A DNA stretch of 64,000 bases, taken from NCBI RefSeq assembly GCF_900660515.1, contig NZ_LR214972.1, positions 124,001 through 188,000 on the forward strand. Direction: 5' to 3'. Shown here in pieces: positions 42,535 to 52,745 of the stretch. Under the pieces are notes generated by a model. The model made no database searches, was not told the DNA's origin, and was given only the letters and a program-made list of their open reading frames with translations. The translations under genes were made by a program, and so were the position numbers. Numbering within the stretch: position 1 is the first letter of the stretch; every line of letters starts with the position of its first letter. Origin of the DNA: Mycoplasmopsis bovirhinis. GTDB taxonomy: Bacteria > Bacillota_I > Bacilli_A > Mycoplasmatales > Metamycoplasmataceae.

Positions 42535-43383
42535 ATGCCAGAATATCCAGAAGTTACAATTGTACAAAAAGCATTAAATAAACACGTAAAAGATCGAACA
42601 ATTATTAAAGTAGAAGTAAGAGTTGAAAAACTTATTAAAAATATTGATCCAGAAGGATTTAGTGAATTTTTAAAAAATAAATTGATTTTAAATATTGAAA
42701 ATTTTGGAAAGTATATTGTTTTTAATTTTAATGATCAGTCTCGTTTAATTTCTCATTTGCGTATGGCTGGAAAATATTATATTAGAGAAGCAAATGATCC
42801 ATATTTATATAGTTATAAACATGATTGTATTTATTTCTTTTTAGATAATCATCAAGTTATGGTTTACAATGATACAAGGATGTTTGGTTCTTTTGAAATT
42901 GTTGAAAAAGATAACAAGGATTCACTTTACCAAATAAAAAAATTAGCAAAATTACCTGGAGAAGTTAATGCCAAAGAATTATATGAAAAAATTAAGACTA
43001 AAAATATCAGTATTAAAAAGATTTTATTGGACCAATCCCTAGTTTTAGGAATTGGTAATATTTATGCAGACGAAGCATTATTTGCAGCACAAATTTACCC
43101 AATGACTAAAGCAAAAGATATAAGTTTTAAAAAATTCCAAGAATTATTAAATTATGCCCAAGTTATTATGGACAAAAGCATTGAATTTGGCGGAAGCAGC
43201 GTTAAAGACTATAGTTCGGTAAATGGAATTAATGGTAAATTCCAAAACGAATTAAAAGTTTACGGTCGATCTGGTAAAGAATGTTTGAGATGCCAAAAGT
43301 ATATTATTAAAAAAGTTAAACTTGATTTTAAAGAAAATGGGAGGGGAACAAGTTATTGTGAAAACTGCCAGAGAAAAGAATAA
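42535..43383 (+). CDS. fpg: Formamidopyrimidine-DNA glycosylase
   Basis: 282 aa. Removes 8-oxoguanine and formamidopyrimidines and nicks the abasic site. MPEYPEV gives the catalytic Pro2 and Glu3; HLRMAGKY, the H2TH motif LVLGIGNIYADEALFAA, and a C-terminal zinc finger CLRC…CENC are all there. Length is normal. First gene of an operon with pncA and smr; the promoter is leaderless type. Confidence 0.97.
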   Translation: MPEYPEVTIVQKALNKHVKDRTIIKVEVRVEKLIKNIDPEGFSEFLKNKLILNIENFGKYIVFNFNDQSRLISHLRMAGKYYIREANDPYLYSYKHDCIYFFLDNHQVMVYNDTRMFGSFEIVEKDNKDSLYQIKKLAKLPGEVNAKELYEKIKTKNISIKKILLDQSLVLGIGNIYADEALFAAQIYPMTKAKDISFKKFQELLNYAQVIMDKSIEFGGSSVKDYSSVNGINGKFQNELKVYGRSGKECLRCQKYIIKKVKLDFKENGRGTSYCENCQRKE

Positions 43384-43933
43384 GACCTTAATTTTTGTAA
43401 TTGATTTAATTAATGGTTTTGCAAAAGAAGGAGCATTAAAAGATCAAAGAATCAATGCAATAATACCAAATGTTAAAGATATTTTAAAAAATATACCTAA
43501 TTCTGATATCTTGTTTATTTGTGATGCGCACGATAAACAAGATTTGGAAATGAAGGTTTATCCATTTCACTGTTTAAAAGACTCTAAAGAATCTCAAATT
43601 GTTGATGAATTGCAAGAATTTGTTCAAAATAATCAATCAAATATTATTTATAAAAACACTACCAATGGTTTTTGGGATATTGAACCTCGTAGACTTAGAG
43701 ACTATATTGAATTTATAGTACTTGGTTCATGCACCGATATATGCATTATGCAATTTGCTTTAAGTTTGCGAACTTGGTTAAATAAAGTTAGACAAGATAA
43801 CGATGTTATTGTCTATCAAGAAGGTGTGCAAACATTTGACACTGAAGATCATAATGGTGATATGTATCATAATTTCGCCTTGCAAATTATGAAGCAAGCG
43901 GGTATTGTAATTAAAAAATGAGAAGAGAAATAG
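43358..43933 (+). CDS. pncA: Nicotinamidase-family cysteine hydrolase
   Basis: 191 aa from GTG 43358, behind GGGAGGGG at 43339-43346; the ORF opens slightly earlier but inside the fpg zinc finger. Isochorismatase-like fold: catalytic Asp in IFVIDLINGF and catalytic Cys in VLGSCTDICI; DAHDKQD fits the metal-binding region. It probably converts nicotinamide to nicotinate for NAD synthesis, fitting pnuC at 8931. Reading TGA as Trp moves the stop from 43919 to TAG 43931-43933, so it overlaps smr by 16 nt. Substrate is inferred from the family. Confidence 0.8.
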
Positions 43934-44253
43934 ATTTACATGGATTTCTTGCCGAAGAAGCTTTAATTCTAATTCAAAAAAATATTTTTGATTTAGAATC
44001 TAACAAACTCACAGAATTAATCTTTATTACTGGTAAAGGAAGTGGTGTTTTAAAAACTACTATAGAGAATTTTGTTAAAAATTATAACAAACATAACCAT
44101 AAGCAATTAACTTACAAACAAATTAATGAAGGTAAATATACATTATGATTTGATTATGAAAATAATTCTATTAATCATTATGATTCATACTGGTCTGCAA
44201 AGCAAATTAGTGATCAAGAACTTAATGAACTTTTTGATCAATTTAAAAAATAA
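43918..44253 (+). CDS. Small MutS-related (Smr) domain protein
   Basis: 111 aa made of one Smr domain: DLHGFLAEEAL (the DLHG motif) and FITGKGSGVLK (the TGxG motif) are both present. Smr domains are small endonuclease-like or RNA-cleaving modules; a stand-alone Smr in bacteria can act on ribosome-bound mRNA or DNA, but the role here is unknown. ATG 43918 lies inside the pncA end. The C-terminal tail (WFDYENNSINHYDSYWS) needs TGA as Trp. Confidence 0.85.
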
Positions 44254-44296
44254 TTGTTTTATCTTACAAAATAAATTAAATTTTAAACTAGGAGGT

Positions 44297-44324
44297 AAAT
44301 ACCTGGATTAATTCCGGGTATTTT
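44297..44324 (+). terminator. Terminator of the fpg operon
   Basis: An 11-bp stem with one G-U pair (44297-44307 with 44313-44323), followed by T. A GGAGG motif directly before it has no gene behind it. Confidence 0.7.
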
Positions 44325-44389
44325 AAGACTTATTTTTGAAGAAGTTAGAATAAACCACTTTTTAAGTTAAAAAAATACAAAAAAATAAC

Positions 44390-44930
44390 AAGAAATTTTT
44401 TCTTTTTTTCAAAGTATCATTAAAGTTAAAAATCTTTCTTTTTAGTCTTGAAAAGAAAGATTTAATTTCTTTGTTGTTTAAACTATTTATAGCTCTTTAC
44501 ATAGAGTTTTCATTTAATTTATTAATTTGAATTGTAAACTTAAGCTATGTACTTTGCAAATCAATGGGGACTGTATCTTTATTTATTTATGATGAAACGG
44601 ATCATGACAATATCGGTATATTTATTGAATTAAAATATGTTGGGTTTATCTTTTCACTTTTAGTATTTTATTCTTCTAATTAGTAAAATTTTTAAATTAA
44701 CTTATATAATTTACATTTTGATCACTTCAGTTTTGTCGAATGCTTCTATTGTAATAGAATACTACTTTAACTATTTCATCTGTACTAAATTCTGAAATTA
44801 AATTCAATTAGAATTGGAACTTTTTTCCTAAGTCTTCAAAACAACTTGACCGTTTTTTAGGACTTTTACTTTTTTAAATTATATCTTCATAATTAAATTA
44901 TTAGACCACAATTTATCATAGTGTTTCTAA
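44390..44930 (-). pseudogene. Relic of a transposase, probably IS1634/IS4-type
   Basis: No intact frame. On the minus strand the fragments FIINKDTVPIDLQST (about 44555-44605) and KKFQF, then ISEFSTDEIVKVVFYYNR (about 44770-44835) recall the DINGIPI-type block of IS1634-group transposases, broken by stops and shifts. The rest of 44325-44942 is AT-rich with no gene. The assignment is tentative. Confidence 0.35.
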
Positions 44931-44942
44931 AATATGTAATTA

Positions 44943-44970
44943 AAAATATTCGGATGTTTCCGAATATTTT
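44943..44970 (-). terminator. Terminator of secDF
   Basis: A 12-bp stem (44943-44954 with 44959-44970), TGTT loop, followed by TTTTTA on the minus strand. Its core ATATTCGGA/TCCGAATAT is shared with the repeat at 8657-8707. Confidence 0.75.
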
Positions 44971-44979
44971 GCTTATATA

Positions 44980-47535
44980 TTAAATATAATCATTAATCCC
45001 GTTAAAGGTTTGTTCATCTAGTTTATTAACATTTCAATACCCATTGTCAATTCTTTTTTGTCTAGTTTTTTCACTAAAACTAAATAATTTAATTCAGATA
45101 AAGACTGCAAGATATGTAGATAAAATTAAGATAATTGGTAGTGAAATAAAGATTAAAATAGTTGGTAATAAATTACTTTGAGTTGCAACAAAACTTAAAC
45201 TAATTCCTAAAACAATAATTGCAACAAAAGAAAGAACAAATCTTTTTAAATTTTGAGTAATAGTATAATTTCCAACATTTAAAATCTCGTTGTGATTTAA
45301 AATTTGTTTATGATATCTTAATTTAAGATTTTCTTTTAGATCACTAAAAATATGATTCTTTTCGTTGTTTGCTCATACAAAAATAATTAAGAATAAAACC
45401 AAACTAAAATTATTAACTGTAATTCTACTAAGAGCTAAAACAATAAAGATAATTAGAAAATCAATAATACTTGAAAAGCCTCAAACTAAACTAAAGACTA
45501 TACCAAGCCTAAAGGCAGTGTAAATTAAAATAACAATTAATGAAACGATTAAACTAATTGCACTTCATTGTAATGAACTTAATGATGAAATATTAGTTAC
45601 TTTAAAACTATCAACCACTAAAAGATTATTACTATAAGCATTAGCTAAAGTATTAAGTTCATTAATTATATCCTTATCTTCATGAGTTAATTTTAAAGAA
45701 ATTCCACTTAGTTGATCTAATCCAGTAATTGAATAAATTGTTGGCTGGTTAATTAATAATTTATTAATGTTTGCTGAATTATTGATTTGTGAAATAAGGT
45801 TGCTAGCCAAATTTTGATCAAAAAAGTATTTGGTTTTATCACTACTATAAATATTAACAGTATGATATCCTTGCATTTCACTTGTTGAATTAAAACCGCT
45901 TAATAGGTTTTGATTCAATCCAGCTAAAGTTCCAAAAACAATAATTGCAATAAGTAATAAAGCACCAAAACTAAATAAAACTAATCTTGAATTTTTAAAA
46001 TAATTAATTGTAGTTTTAGTTTGAAAATTATAAACTTTATAGCTAAAACTATTAATTCCAAATAATTTAGTTTTAGAGCTAAGATATTCACTAGTACTAA
46101 TTGAAACAACAATGAGGCGTAAAAAAATTAGTGAAACAACTAAAGCTATCAAAGCTCCAAAGACACTAAAGGAACTAAAGTGTCTTATTTCATTAGTACC
46201 TAAGAAAAAGATTATTAATGATGCAACAAAAATAATTGTACTACTATCAATAATCCTTAGCGAATTAAATTTTGAAGTATTAATAATTGATTTTTTGATG
46301 GAATCACCACCTAGGTGCCTATTTTTAAATTTCTCAAATCATCCAACCGACGATTCAAATAAAATTACCATACCAATTAATAATGAACTTAGAGTTGCTG
46401 GTGAGTATTCTCCTCTAACAACAGTAAAAATTAATAAAGTTAGAATTGTATATAAAGCACTTGAAATAGCAGCAACTACACCTAATAATCCATAGTTAAT
46501 AATTTGAACAAATGCTAAAATAGCAAAAGCAATAATTGAACCAATTAAAGCATATAAGTAACTATTTTGCTCGCTGCCATTTACAGTTGTTTGCTCAGTA
46601 GAAAATAGCTCTAAATTATAATCTCCTAAAGCAAAATTAATTTTCTCGACTAATGAGCGAGATTGAGAATTAGATAAACTAGCATTATTAGTTAAATATA
46701 CATGATTACCATTATGAACATAGTAAACTTTTCCACGGTGAATCAAATATTTACGTGAAACATTTAATTCTGCTTCTTTTAAAATATTATCTGCTTCTTT
46801 CTTAGTATCAGTTCTAGTTGATTTAGCTGCGTTGTTAACATGAATGAAGCTTCAAAGGTTTTGATTAGCGGCTTGTCATTCAACTTTATATTCATTGATT
46901 GCTTTAGAATATAATTCACCAATATTTAACCAAATTAAAATTTCTTTATTTAATAATGATTCGGTAGCTTTTGAATATTCAGTTTCTCCCACATTACCAT
47001 TTAGAGCAATTCTAATTTTATTAGTTCCATTTTGTTCAATGTATTCAGCACCATCTTTTTTAAATGGAATATTGTATGCGTAAGCATTGTCATATTTAAG
47101 TTTTTGAGTATTATTAAATTTACCTAAATAAAATAATGGTTGCATATCTGTTGAAGTAGCAATTATCGAAGGTTTTTGAGTAATTTCATTAATAAAATTA
47201 CTTAATTCTGTTTGTGATAATTTCCCGCTTTTAGAAATAATAACTTTATCATCTGAATAAGGTTCAACCTTAATTCCGGTATAACCAAAACCATCAACCA
47301 GGCGGTCGTTAATTGATTTAGAAATCTTTAGATTATCAATTGGATCAGAATCTTCTTTTTTAACTTTAACAACTATTTTTGTTCCAGGGTTATATTCATA
47401 AGTTTTATTAATATTCCCATTAAAGTAAAAAAGTCCTCCAAAGATAATTGATAGGATTCCAGCTATTAATAATAAACTACTAATAGCAATCCGTTTTCAA
47501 GATGTTAATTTAAATATACTATTTAAAAATCTCAT
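44980..47535 (-). CDS. secDF: Fused protein-export membrane protein SecDF
   Basis: 851 aa with about 12 membrane segments in two halves. The SecD half has an N-terminal helix, a long external P1-type domain, and the conserved transmembrane block LIGMVILFESSVGWFEK. The SecF half starts near 500 with a similar helix (VLFSFGALLLIAIIVFGTLAGL) and the AISLIVSLIVILIYTAFRLG block. SecDF uses ion flow to pull exported proteins through SecYEG. The usual Asp of the D4/D5 motifs is not obvious (FESS where FDS.. is common). The TATATT -10 box is 6 nt before the ATG. Confidence 0.88.
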
Positions 47536-47541
47536 ATATTA

Positions 47542-47547
47542 AATATA
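47542..47547 (-). promoter_or_regulatory. secDF -10 box, leaderless type
   Basis: TATATT on the minus strand (47547-47542), six nt before ATG 47535. Confidence 0.5.
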
Positions 47548-47581
47548 CCACAAAACTTATTTTTTTTAAGGCGATTCTTGG

Positions 47582-47618
47582 GGTATTTTATTTTTGTCAT
47601 TTTATCTAATAAAATACC
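47582..47618. repeat. 11-bp inverted repeat upstream of secDF
   Basis: GGTATTTTATT (47582-47592) pairs with AATAAAATACC (47608-47618) around a 15-nt loop, 35-70 bp upstream of the secDF -10 box. No T-run; possible operator or a relic. Confidence 0.35.
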
Positions 47619-47633
47619 GTAATTTTTAAGTAA

Positions 47634-47676
47634 AAACCCTCCATAAGAATTAATGTTTAAAGCTTATAGAGGGTTT
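47634..47676 (-). terminator. Terminator of the ruvAB operon
   Basis: A 14-bp stem with one mismatch (47634-47647 with 47663-47676) followed on the minus strand by TTTTTA. Confidence 0.8.
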
Positions 47677-47688
47677 AGTAAACAACAT

Positions 47689-48645
47689 TTAATCTCTTCT
47701 ACAACTAAATAAATAATCAATTCCTTGAGTAGTAATTCTGCGGCCTCGTGAATTTTTTTCTATTAAATTATAGAATAATAAAATCGGTTCAATATCACTT
47801 ACAATATTTTCTTTATTAAATTTAATTAAACTTGATAAAGTTAGCAGTGAAACATATTTTTCATAAAAATTTTCTTTAAGTAATTCTAAATATTCAACAT
47901 GATCTTTAGTTAAGCCATATTTATATAAATCAAGTGATTTAAAAGTTTTTTGAATGATTTTAAGATCAATCATGCCATTATTTAAAGAAATTGCAAAATC
48001 ATTAACTCTTTGCAATAAATGATTAGCAATTCTTGGGGTTTTTCTGGAATATTGACTAATTTTTTTAATACAATCTTTTTCAATATTCACATTAAGTCTT
48101 TTAGCAGAATTTTCCAAAATCTTGCTAATTTCATCTTCTTCGTAATTAACTAATCTACCAATGTAGCCAAAGCGATCTTTAAGTGGCTGAGGCAAATCGT
48201 TGATACGAGTCGTTGCGCCTATTAATGTAAATTCCTTAATTTTCATCCTCATAGAACGAGAATTTCCTTCAACTCCAATAATTAAATCAAAAACAAAATC
48301 TTCCATTGCATTATATAAAAACTCAACTACAGTTTTATTTACGCTATGAATTTCGTCTATAAAAACAATATCGCCTTCATTAATTACAGATAAAACATTG
48401 ATTAGATCACTTTTTTTCTCAATGTTTGCCCCTTGAATAAAATGTATCTTTGCACCTATTTGGTTTGCAATGATCGAAACTAATGTTGTCTTTCCCATTC
48501 CAGGGCTTCCGTAAAATAAAATATGTGGCAAATTTTTTTGTTGAATTTGTGAACTACTTATTACTGTTTGTAAGGTCTTAACTAAGTTTTTTTGACCAAC
48601 GAAATCTTTAAATTGAGTTGGTCTAAGTTCTAAGGTGTGATTCAC
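47689..48645 (-). CDS. ruvB: Holliday junction branch migration helicase RuvB
   Basis: 318 aa AAA+ motor. Starts with the typical LRPTQFKDFVGQ; Walker A GSPGMGKTTL (about 47-56), Walker B IVFIDEIHS, sensor 1 IGATTR, arginine finger region LKDRFGYI, and a C-terminal winged helix ending RGRRITTQGIDYLF. Overlaps the ruvA 3' end by 23 nt. Last gene of the ruvA-ruvB pair. Confidence 0.96.
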   Translation of the reverse strand: MNHTLELRPTQFKDFVGQKNLVKTLQTVISSSQIQQKNLPHILFYGSPGMGKTTLVSIIANQIGAKIHFIQGANIEKKSDLINVLSVINEGDIVFIDEIHSVNKTVVEFLYNAMEDFVFDLIIGVEGNSRSMRMKIKEFTLIGATTRINDLPQPLKDRFGYIGRLVNYEEDEISKILENSAKRLNVNIEKDCIKKISQYSRKTPRIANHLLQRVNDFAISLNNGMIDLKIIQKTFKSLDLYKYGLTKDHVEYLELLKENFYEKYVSLLTLSSLIKFNKENIVSDIEPILLFYNLIEKNSRGRRITTQGIDYLFSCRRD

Positions 48646-49213
48646 TATTTGTTGTAATTAGATTTATGCTTTCTTCTACCATTTTATCAAGATCTGTTTT
48701 TTCTGTAATGTTAGCTAGAGCATACTCAATTTGGTTTCGTTTAAACCCCAAAGAACTAAGAGTATTAGTTAAATCAGTTAAGTTATTAACCTCGGTTCTT
48801 TTTTCTTTGCTTAAATCAATTAGTTTTGATCATTTTGATTTCAACTCAACACAAATGTATCTAGCCGTTTTTTCTGAGACAAAATTAATTTTAGCTAATT
48901 CTGCTCAGTTGTCAGTAGCAATATGGTGAGCTACAACTTCTCAACCTTTTTCTAAAATAGTCATTGCTATTTTAGGTCCTACTTTTTCAACAGTAATTAA
49001 ATCAGTAAATAAAAGCCTTTCTTTAAAATCTTTAAAACCGTAAATATTTTTGTAAAATTCTGTATTTTGCTCGTATAAATAAATTTTGCACTTTGTGCCT
49101 ACTTCAAAACGGTTAATATTTGCAACATTTACAATATATCCGTCTCCTTTATTTTCAAAGATAATACTTGTTTTGTTCTTAAAAACAATTTCGCCAATTT
49201 TGTATAAAATCAT
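48623..49213 (-). CDS. ruvA: Holliday junction-binding protein RuvA
   Basis: 196 aa. N-terminal OB domain (MILYKIGEIVFKNKTSIIFENKGDGYIVNV), helix-hairpin-helix segments (DLITVEKVGPKIAMTIL; the second is weak), and a C-terminal RuvB-binding helical domain (LTNTLSSLGFKRNQIEYAL). RuvA binds four-way junctions and positions RuvB. The start 49213 has GGAGGAAAATT before it; an ORF extension further upstream is spurious. Confidence 0.93.
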
Positions 49214-49261
49214 AATTTTCCTCCGTTTTAAAAATAAGAAATAAAAACAAAGTGTACTAAA

Positions 49262-49290
49262 AAAGAAAAAAGGCAGCAAAAGTTACTGCC
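49262..49290 (-). terminator. rpmF terminator
   Basis: A 5-bp GC-rich stem (49272-49276 with 49286-49290) followed on the minus strand by TTTTTTCTTTT. Confidence 0.7.
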
Positions 49291-49306
49291 CTGTTATATT
49301 ATGATA

Positions 49307-49513
49307 TTAACTACTTTTAATACGATCGTTTAATGCAAGATATGAAGTATGTTTTTTACCTTTGTAAAATCCACAGTGTTGACATAATACGTGTTGTTCA
49401 ATTAATTTTGTACAATTTGAACATTTAATTAAGTTTGGTGTTTCTAAAGCGCTATGAGTTTGTCTTTTGTGTTTACGTTGTTTTGATGTCTTGCGTTTTG
49501 GAACAATTGCCAT
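49307..49513 (-). CDS. rpmF: 50S ribosomal protein L32
   Basis: 68 aa. MAIVPKRKTSKQRKHKRQTH is the L32 signature; a zinc ribbon is formed by CSNC and CQHC. GGAGG lies 8 nt before the ATG. It is monocistronic here; the yceD gene often placed before rpmF is absent. Confidence 0.97.
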   Translation of the reverse strand: MAIVPKRKTSKQRKHKRQTHSALETPNLIKCSNCTKLIEQHVLCQHCGFYKGKKHTSYLALNDRIKSS

Positions 49514-49642
49514 ATTTCCTCCTTGAAGTTAATTTATATAAACAAAATTTTAACTATATATGTTAAATAGCAATAACAATTATAATATAAAATTAAAATT
49601 TAAGAAATGTAAAATTTAATTAAATTATTTAAATCATTAATT

Positions 49643-49648
49643 TATAAT
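49643..49648 (+). promoter_or_regulatory. tmcAL -10 box
   Basis: TATAAT 9 nt before ATG 49658 and no Shine-Dalgarno; transcription would start within about 2-3 nt of the start codon. Confidence 0.5.
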
Positions 49649-49657
49649 AAATTATAT

Positions 49658-50578
49658 ATGAAAACAAAAAGAGACAAGGTAAAAATTGGAATAGTTGTTG
49701 AATATAACCCATTTCATAATGGACATATTTACCAACTAAACTGAATTAAAGAAAAATTTCCTAATTCTAAAATTATTGTTGCAATGAGTTATAAATATTC
49801 GCAACGTGCTGAATATATTTGTGTTTCGTGAAACCAAAGAAAGAAAATTGCTAAAAAATATGGTGTTTCGAAATTTATTAAATTAAATAATAAAATCTCA
49901 GCTCAAGCAGCTCATATCTTTGCTAATGAAGCAGTAAAAAAACTAAATAAAGAAAAAATTGATTATTTAGTTTTTGGTTCAGAAACCGGAGATATCACTC
50001 AGTTTTTGAAAATAGCTTATATTTTAAAATATAAAAAAGATCAGTACAATAAATTAATTAAAAAATATTTAAAAACTGGTGGCAATAGCTTTCCTAAATC
50101 TTCAGCCTTAGCTATTCATGATTTGTCTAATTATTCTTTAACTGCACCAAATGATATTTTAGGAATTGAATATGTTAAAAGTATAGTTGAAAATAATTTT
50201 AACATTAAGCCACTTTGTTTGCAACGAACTATTGGTTTTCATTCATTAGATGCACTTGGTGAATTCACTTCTGCTACAAACTTACGCAAAATGGTTTTAA
50301 ATAATCAAGATACTAGCAAATATACTCCAATGAAAATAACTAAGTTTAAAAGAATAGAAGATACTTATACTAAGTTCCAAAAATTTGTTAAAAAAACTAG
50401 TGCCCAAAAACTTAAAAACTATAAAATGGTTGATGAAGGAATTGAAAATTTATTTAAAAAAAATATAGAATATAATAATTATAGTGATTTTATTGATTCT
50501 TGTGTCAGCCGCAGATATACCCGCAATAGAATTAAACGAACTTATTTATCTATATTATTAAAATCAAAAAGAGATTAA
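49658..50578 (+). CDS. tmcAL: tRNA(Met) cytidine acetate ligase (TmcAL/YlbM family)
   Basis: 306 aa nucleotidyltransferase-fold protein. The EYNPFHNGHIYQL motif (about 15-27) is the TmcAL variant of the HxGH nucleotide-binding motif; AMSYKYSQRAE fits the family's MSG.F.QRG.P region, and FGSETGDI is present. TmcAL activates acetate with ATP to form N4-acetylcytidine at the wobble base of elongator tRNA-Met. It is shorter than B. subtilis YlbM (about 415). TGA codes Trp at LNWIKE and VSWNQ. The last codons form half of a terminator stem. Confidence 0.85.
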
Positions 50579-50605
50579 GTTTTTTTATAAACTTAATCTC
50601 TTTTT
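50566..50605. terminator. Bidirectional terminator
   Basis: A 17-bp stem (50566-50582 with 50589-50605) overlapping the 3' ends of both convergent genes; both proteins therefore end in KRD or KKRD. Confidence 0.9.
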
Positions 50606-51834
50606 TTAATTAATTTGGTTTGGTAAGGCATTAGTAGAAAATTACTTTCCCTATAAACTTTGTTGCTAATATTAATTTTTTCTAAAAAAATTTGATTATC
50701 AATACTTAATTGTCAGCATAAAATTCCTTTATGAAGATTTTGCAATAAATATCTATTTTTAATTTGTGTATTATTAGCAATTATATATTTAGTATTTAAA
50801 TAAATAATTTGGTCAATAATAAAGTCATATAAGTAATCTAAAAAATTAAAATGATATAAAACTCCTTTGGCTTTTCATTTACTTAAAAATATGTTTGGTA
50901 AATAAGTAAATGAAATTTTTGGGTTATTAAAAATAAGTTGCTTTGTTATTGTTTTTAATTTTTCAAACATAAAAACATATTCAGTGTGTTTGATATTTAA
51001 ATAATTATTAAAATTTAAATTATAACTTGCTTTGTTTAATAAAATTGTGTCAAATAAATTAAGTGCAAAATTATTTTTAAATTCAAAATCATAAATTTTT
51101 TCATCAATGAAATTTAGCAAATTGAAATATTTCAATTTAATATTTTTTTTGCAATAACTGTAAATTTTTATTTTTAATTCTTGTTTAAAGTAATTAAAAA
51201 CACGGTTTAAAAAATCAATTTCTTTAATAATAATATTTTTAGGAATAGATTTTAAATAAACATCAAGTTCTTCAAAGACAATACCAGAAACATTATAGTT
51301 ATTTGAAAAAAAGCTATAAACCATAAATAAATTTCAATACATATTTGTTTGATCTTCTTTTAAGCCGTAATTAGCTATTGCTTCTTTATCTTTAGTATTA
51401 TCATTAAAAGCTAAATCTAAAGAACGATCTAACAAATCTTCTGTATTTAAAATATCATTAGCTCTAGTATTTTGTTTTGAAATTGTATAAGCTAAAAAAT
51501 TCAGAGTATTAAAATTAACAATTTGTTTAATTTGAACATTTCCAAGCGATATTAAATTTTTTAACCAAGTTCTTAGTAACTTATCATTTTCAGTAACCAA
51601 ATTAGCAGATTCTTCAGTTTCAAATTCTCAAGAAAAATACCAATGGGGTAACACTAAAATAACCTTTAAATTATTTAAAGATAATTTCTCAATTTTTTGA
51701 GAAAGAAAATTTAAATACTCTAAAAACTCATTATTAGATAATATTTCTTGACTTTTTGGATACATGAAAATAAAATATTCATTATTTAAATCAACATTAA
51801 AAGTTTTTGATGAGAAAGATTTCAAATAATTCAT
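50593..51834 (-). CDS. Unknown protein downstream of holA
   Basis: 413 aa with three or more TGA-Trp (YFSWEFE, YWNLF, KWKAKGV). No signal peptide or obvious membrane segment; rich in Asn, Lys, Phe and Leu. A segment LKVILVLPHWYFSWEFE followed by LLRTWLKNLISLG could be the core of a Rossmann-like fold, but no family was recognised. It overlaps the holA 3' end by 38 nt and probably belongs to the comEA-comEC-holA transcription unit. Confidence 0.7.
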
Positions 51835-52732
51835 TGATATTTACTCCAGTTGTTTTTGATAAAAGGTCAAGTTTTCCTAACTCTTGAATTTGGTGTTTTA
51901 TCTTCTTAATACCTAAATATTTTAAAACACTAGCTATTTTACGGATTTTTCAAAGTGGTTGTTTAGTTTTTTCGCTTATTTGAATGTTATTTAAACCCGT
52001 TTGTAACATATAAAAATAATTCAAACAGTCACTCAAGATATTTCCAAATTGTGCAATTAAAGAAATTATTTCTTCACCTTCTGAAACTCTTTCTAAATAT
52101 TTTTCATAAATTTTATGTAAATTAAAAGTTTCTATTGAATTAAAAAATGAAAAAACTTCATTTTTAGCATATTTTGAAACAGTTGCTTCAATTAACTCAA
52201 AATTGATTAGTTGATAATTTTGAGTTAAATTATTAAACTCATTCATAATAATTTCTAAATTATCAGGCATTTTATCTAAAAATATTGTGAGATCTGAATA
52301 AGAAAAAGTTATGTTGCGTTCTTTTGTTAATATTAATAATTCAGATATTAAATCTTTTTTAGCGATTTTTTTACATTCAATTACTTTTGCATTTTCTATT
52401 AAAAAATTGCTAAATGCATTATTATATACTTTTGCTGAATTTAAAATAAAGACAACTTCATTTTGTGTTTCAAAATTGCTCAAAACGTCAATTAAAGAAT
52501 CAGATTTTTTTTGCAATGTTTTGTTATATTTATTAGTTGTTAATAGTTCAAAATCTTTAACAATTATAAGTTTTTTATCACTAAAAAGCGAATTTATAGC
52601 TATTAAATCAAGTAAATCTTGAAACTCAAAATTATCATCTAAAATAGTTGTTTGATCCAAAGTAAATGAAGATTTAATTTGGTTAAGATTTTTATTAATA
52701 AAAAATTGTTCATCTCCGAATATAAATTTCAT
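51797..52732 (-). CDS. holA: DNA polymerase III delta subunit
   Basis: 311 aa. HolA opens the sliding clamp as part of the clamp loader. The N-terminus MKFIFGDEQFFINKNLNQI matches the Y.l.G.e.yli family pattern; DDNFEFQDLLDLIAINSLFSDKKLIIVKD and NEVVFILNSAKV are typical of this AAA+-like fold without Walker motifs. The C-terminal collar is helical. TATAAT lies 7 nt before ATG 52732 with no ribosome-binding site. Confidence 0.85.
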
Positions 52733-52739
52733 ATCACTT

Positions 52740-52745
52740 ATTATA
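52740..52745 (-). promoter_or_regulatory. holA -10 box, leaderless type
   Basis: TATAAT on the minus strand (52745-52740), seven nt before ATG 52732; it overlaps the comEC stop. Confidence 0.5.

Noticed and set aside
44281-44300. Start of a gene behind GGAGG at 44291
   Set aside because: No start codon or open frame follows; the sequence forms the fpg operon terminator.
46112-46495. Plus-strand ORF of 127 codons
   Set aside because: Antisense shadow of secDF.
48941-49279. Longer N-terminus for RuvA (MLPFFFFSTL…)
   Set aside because: Encoded by the rpmF terminator region; the ATG at 49213 has GGAGG and gives the standard RuvA start.
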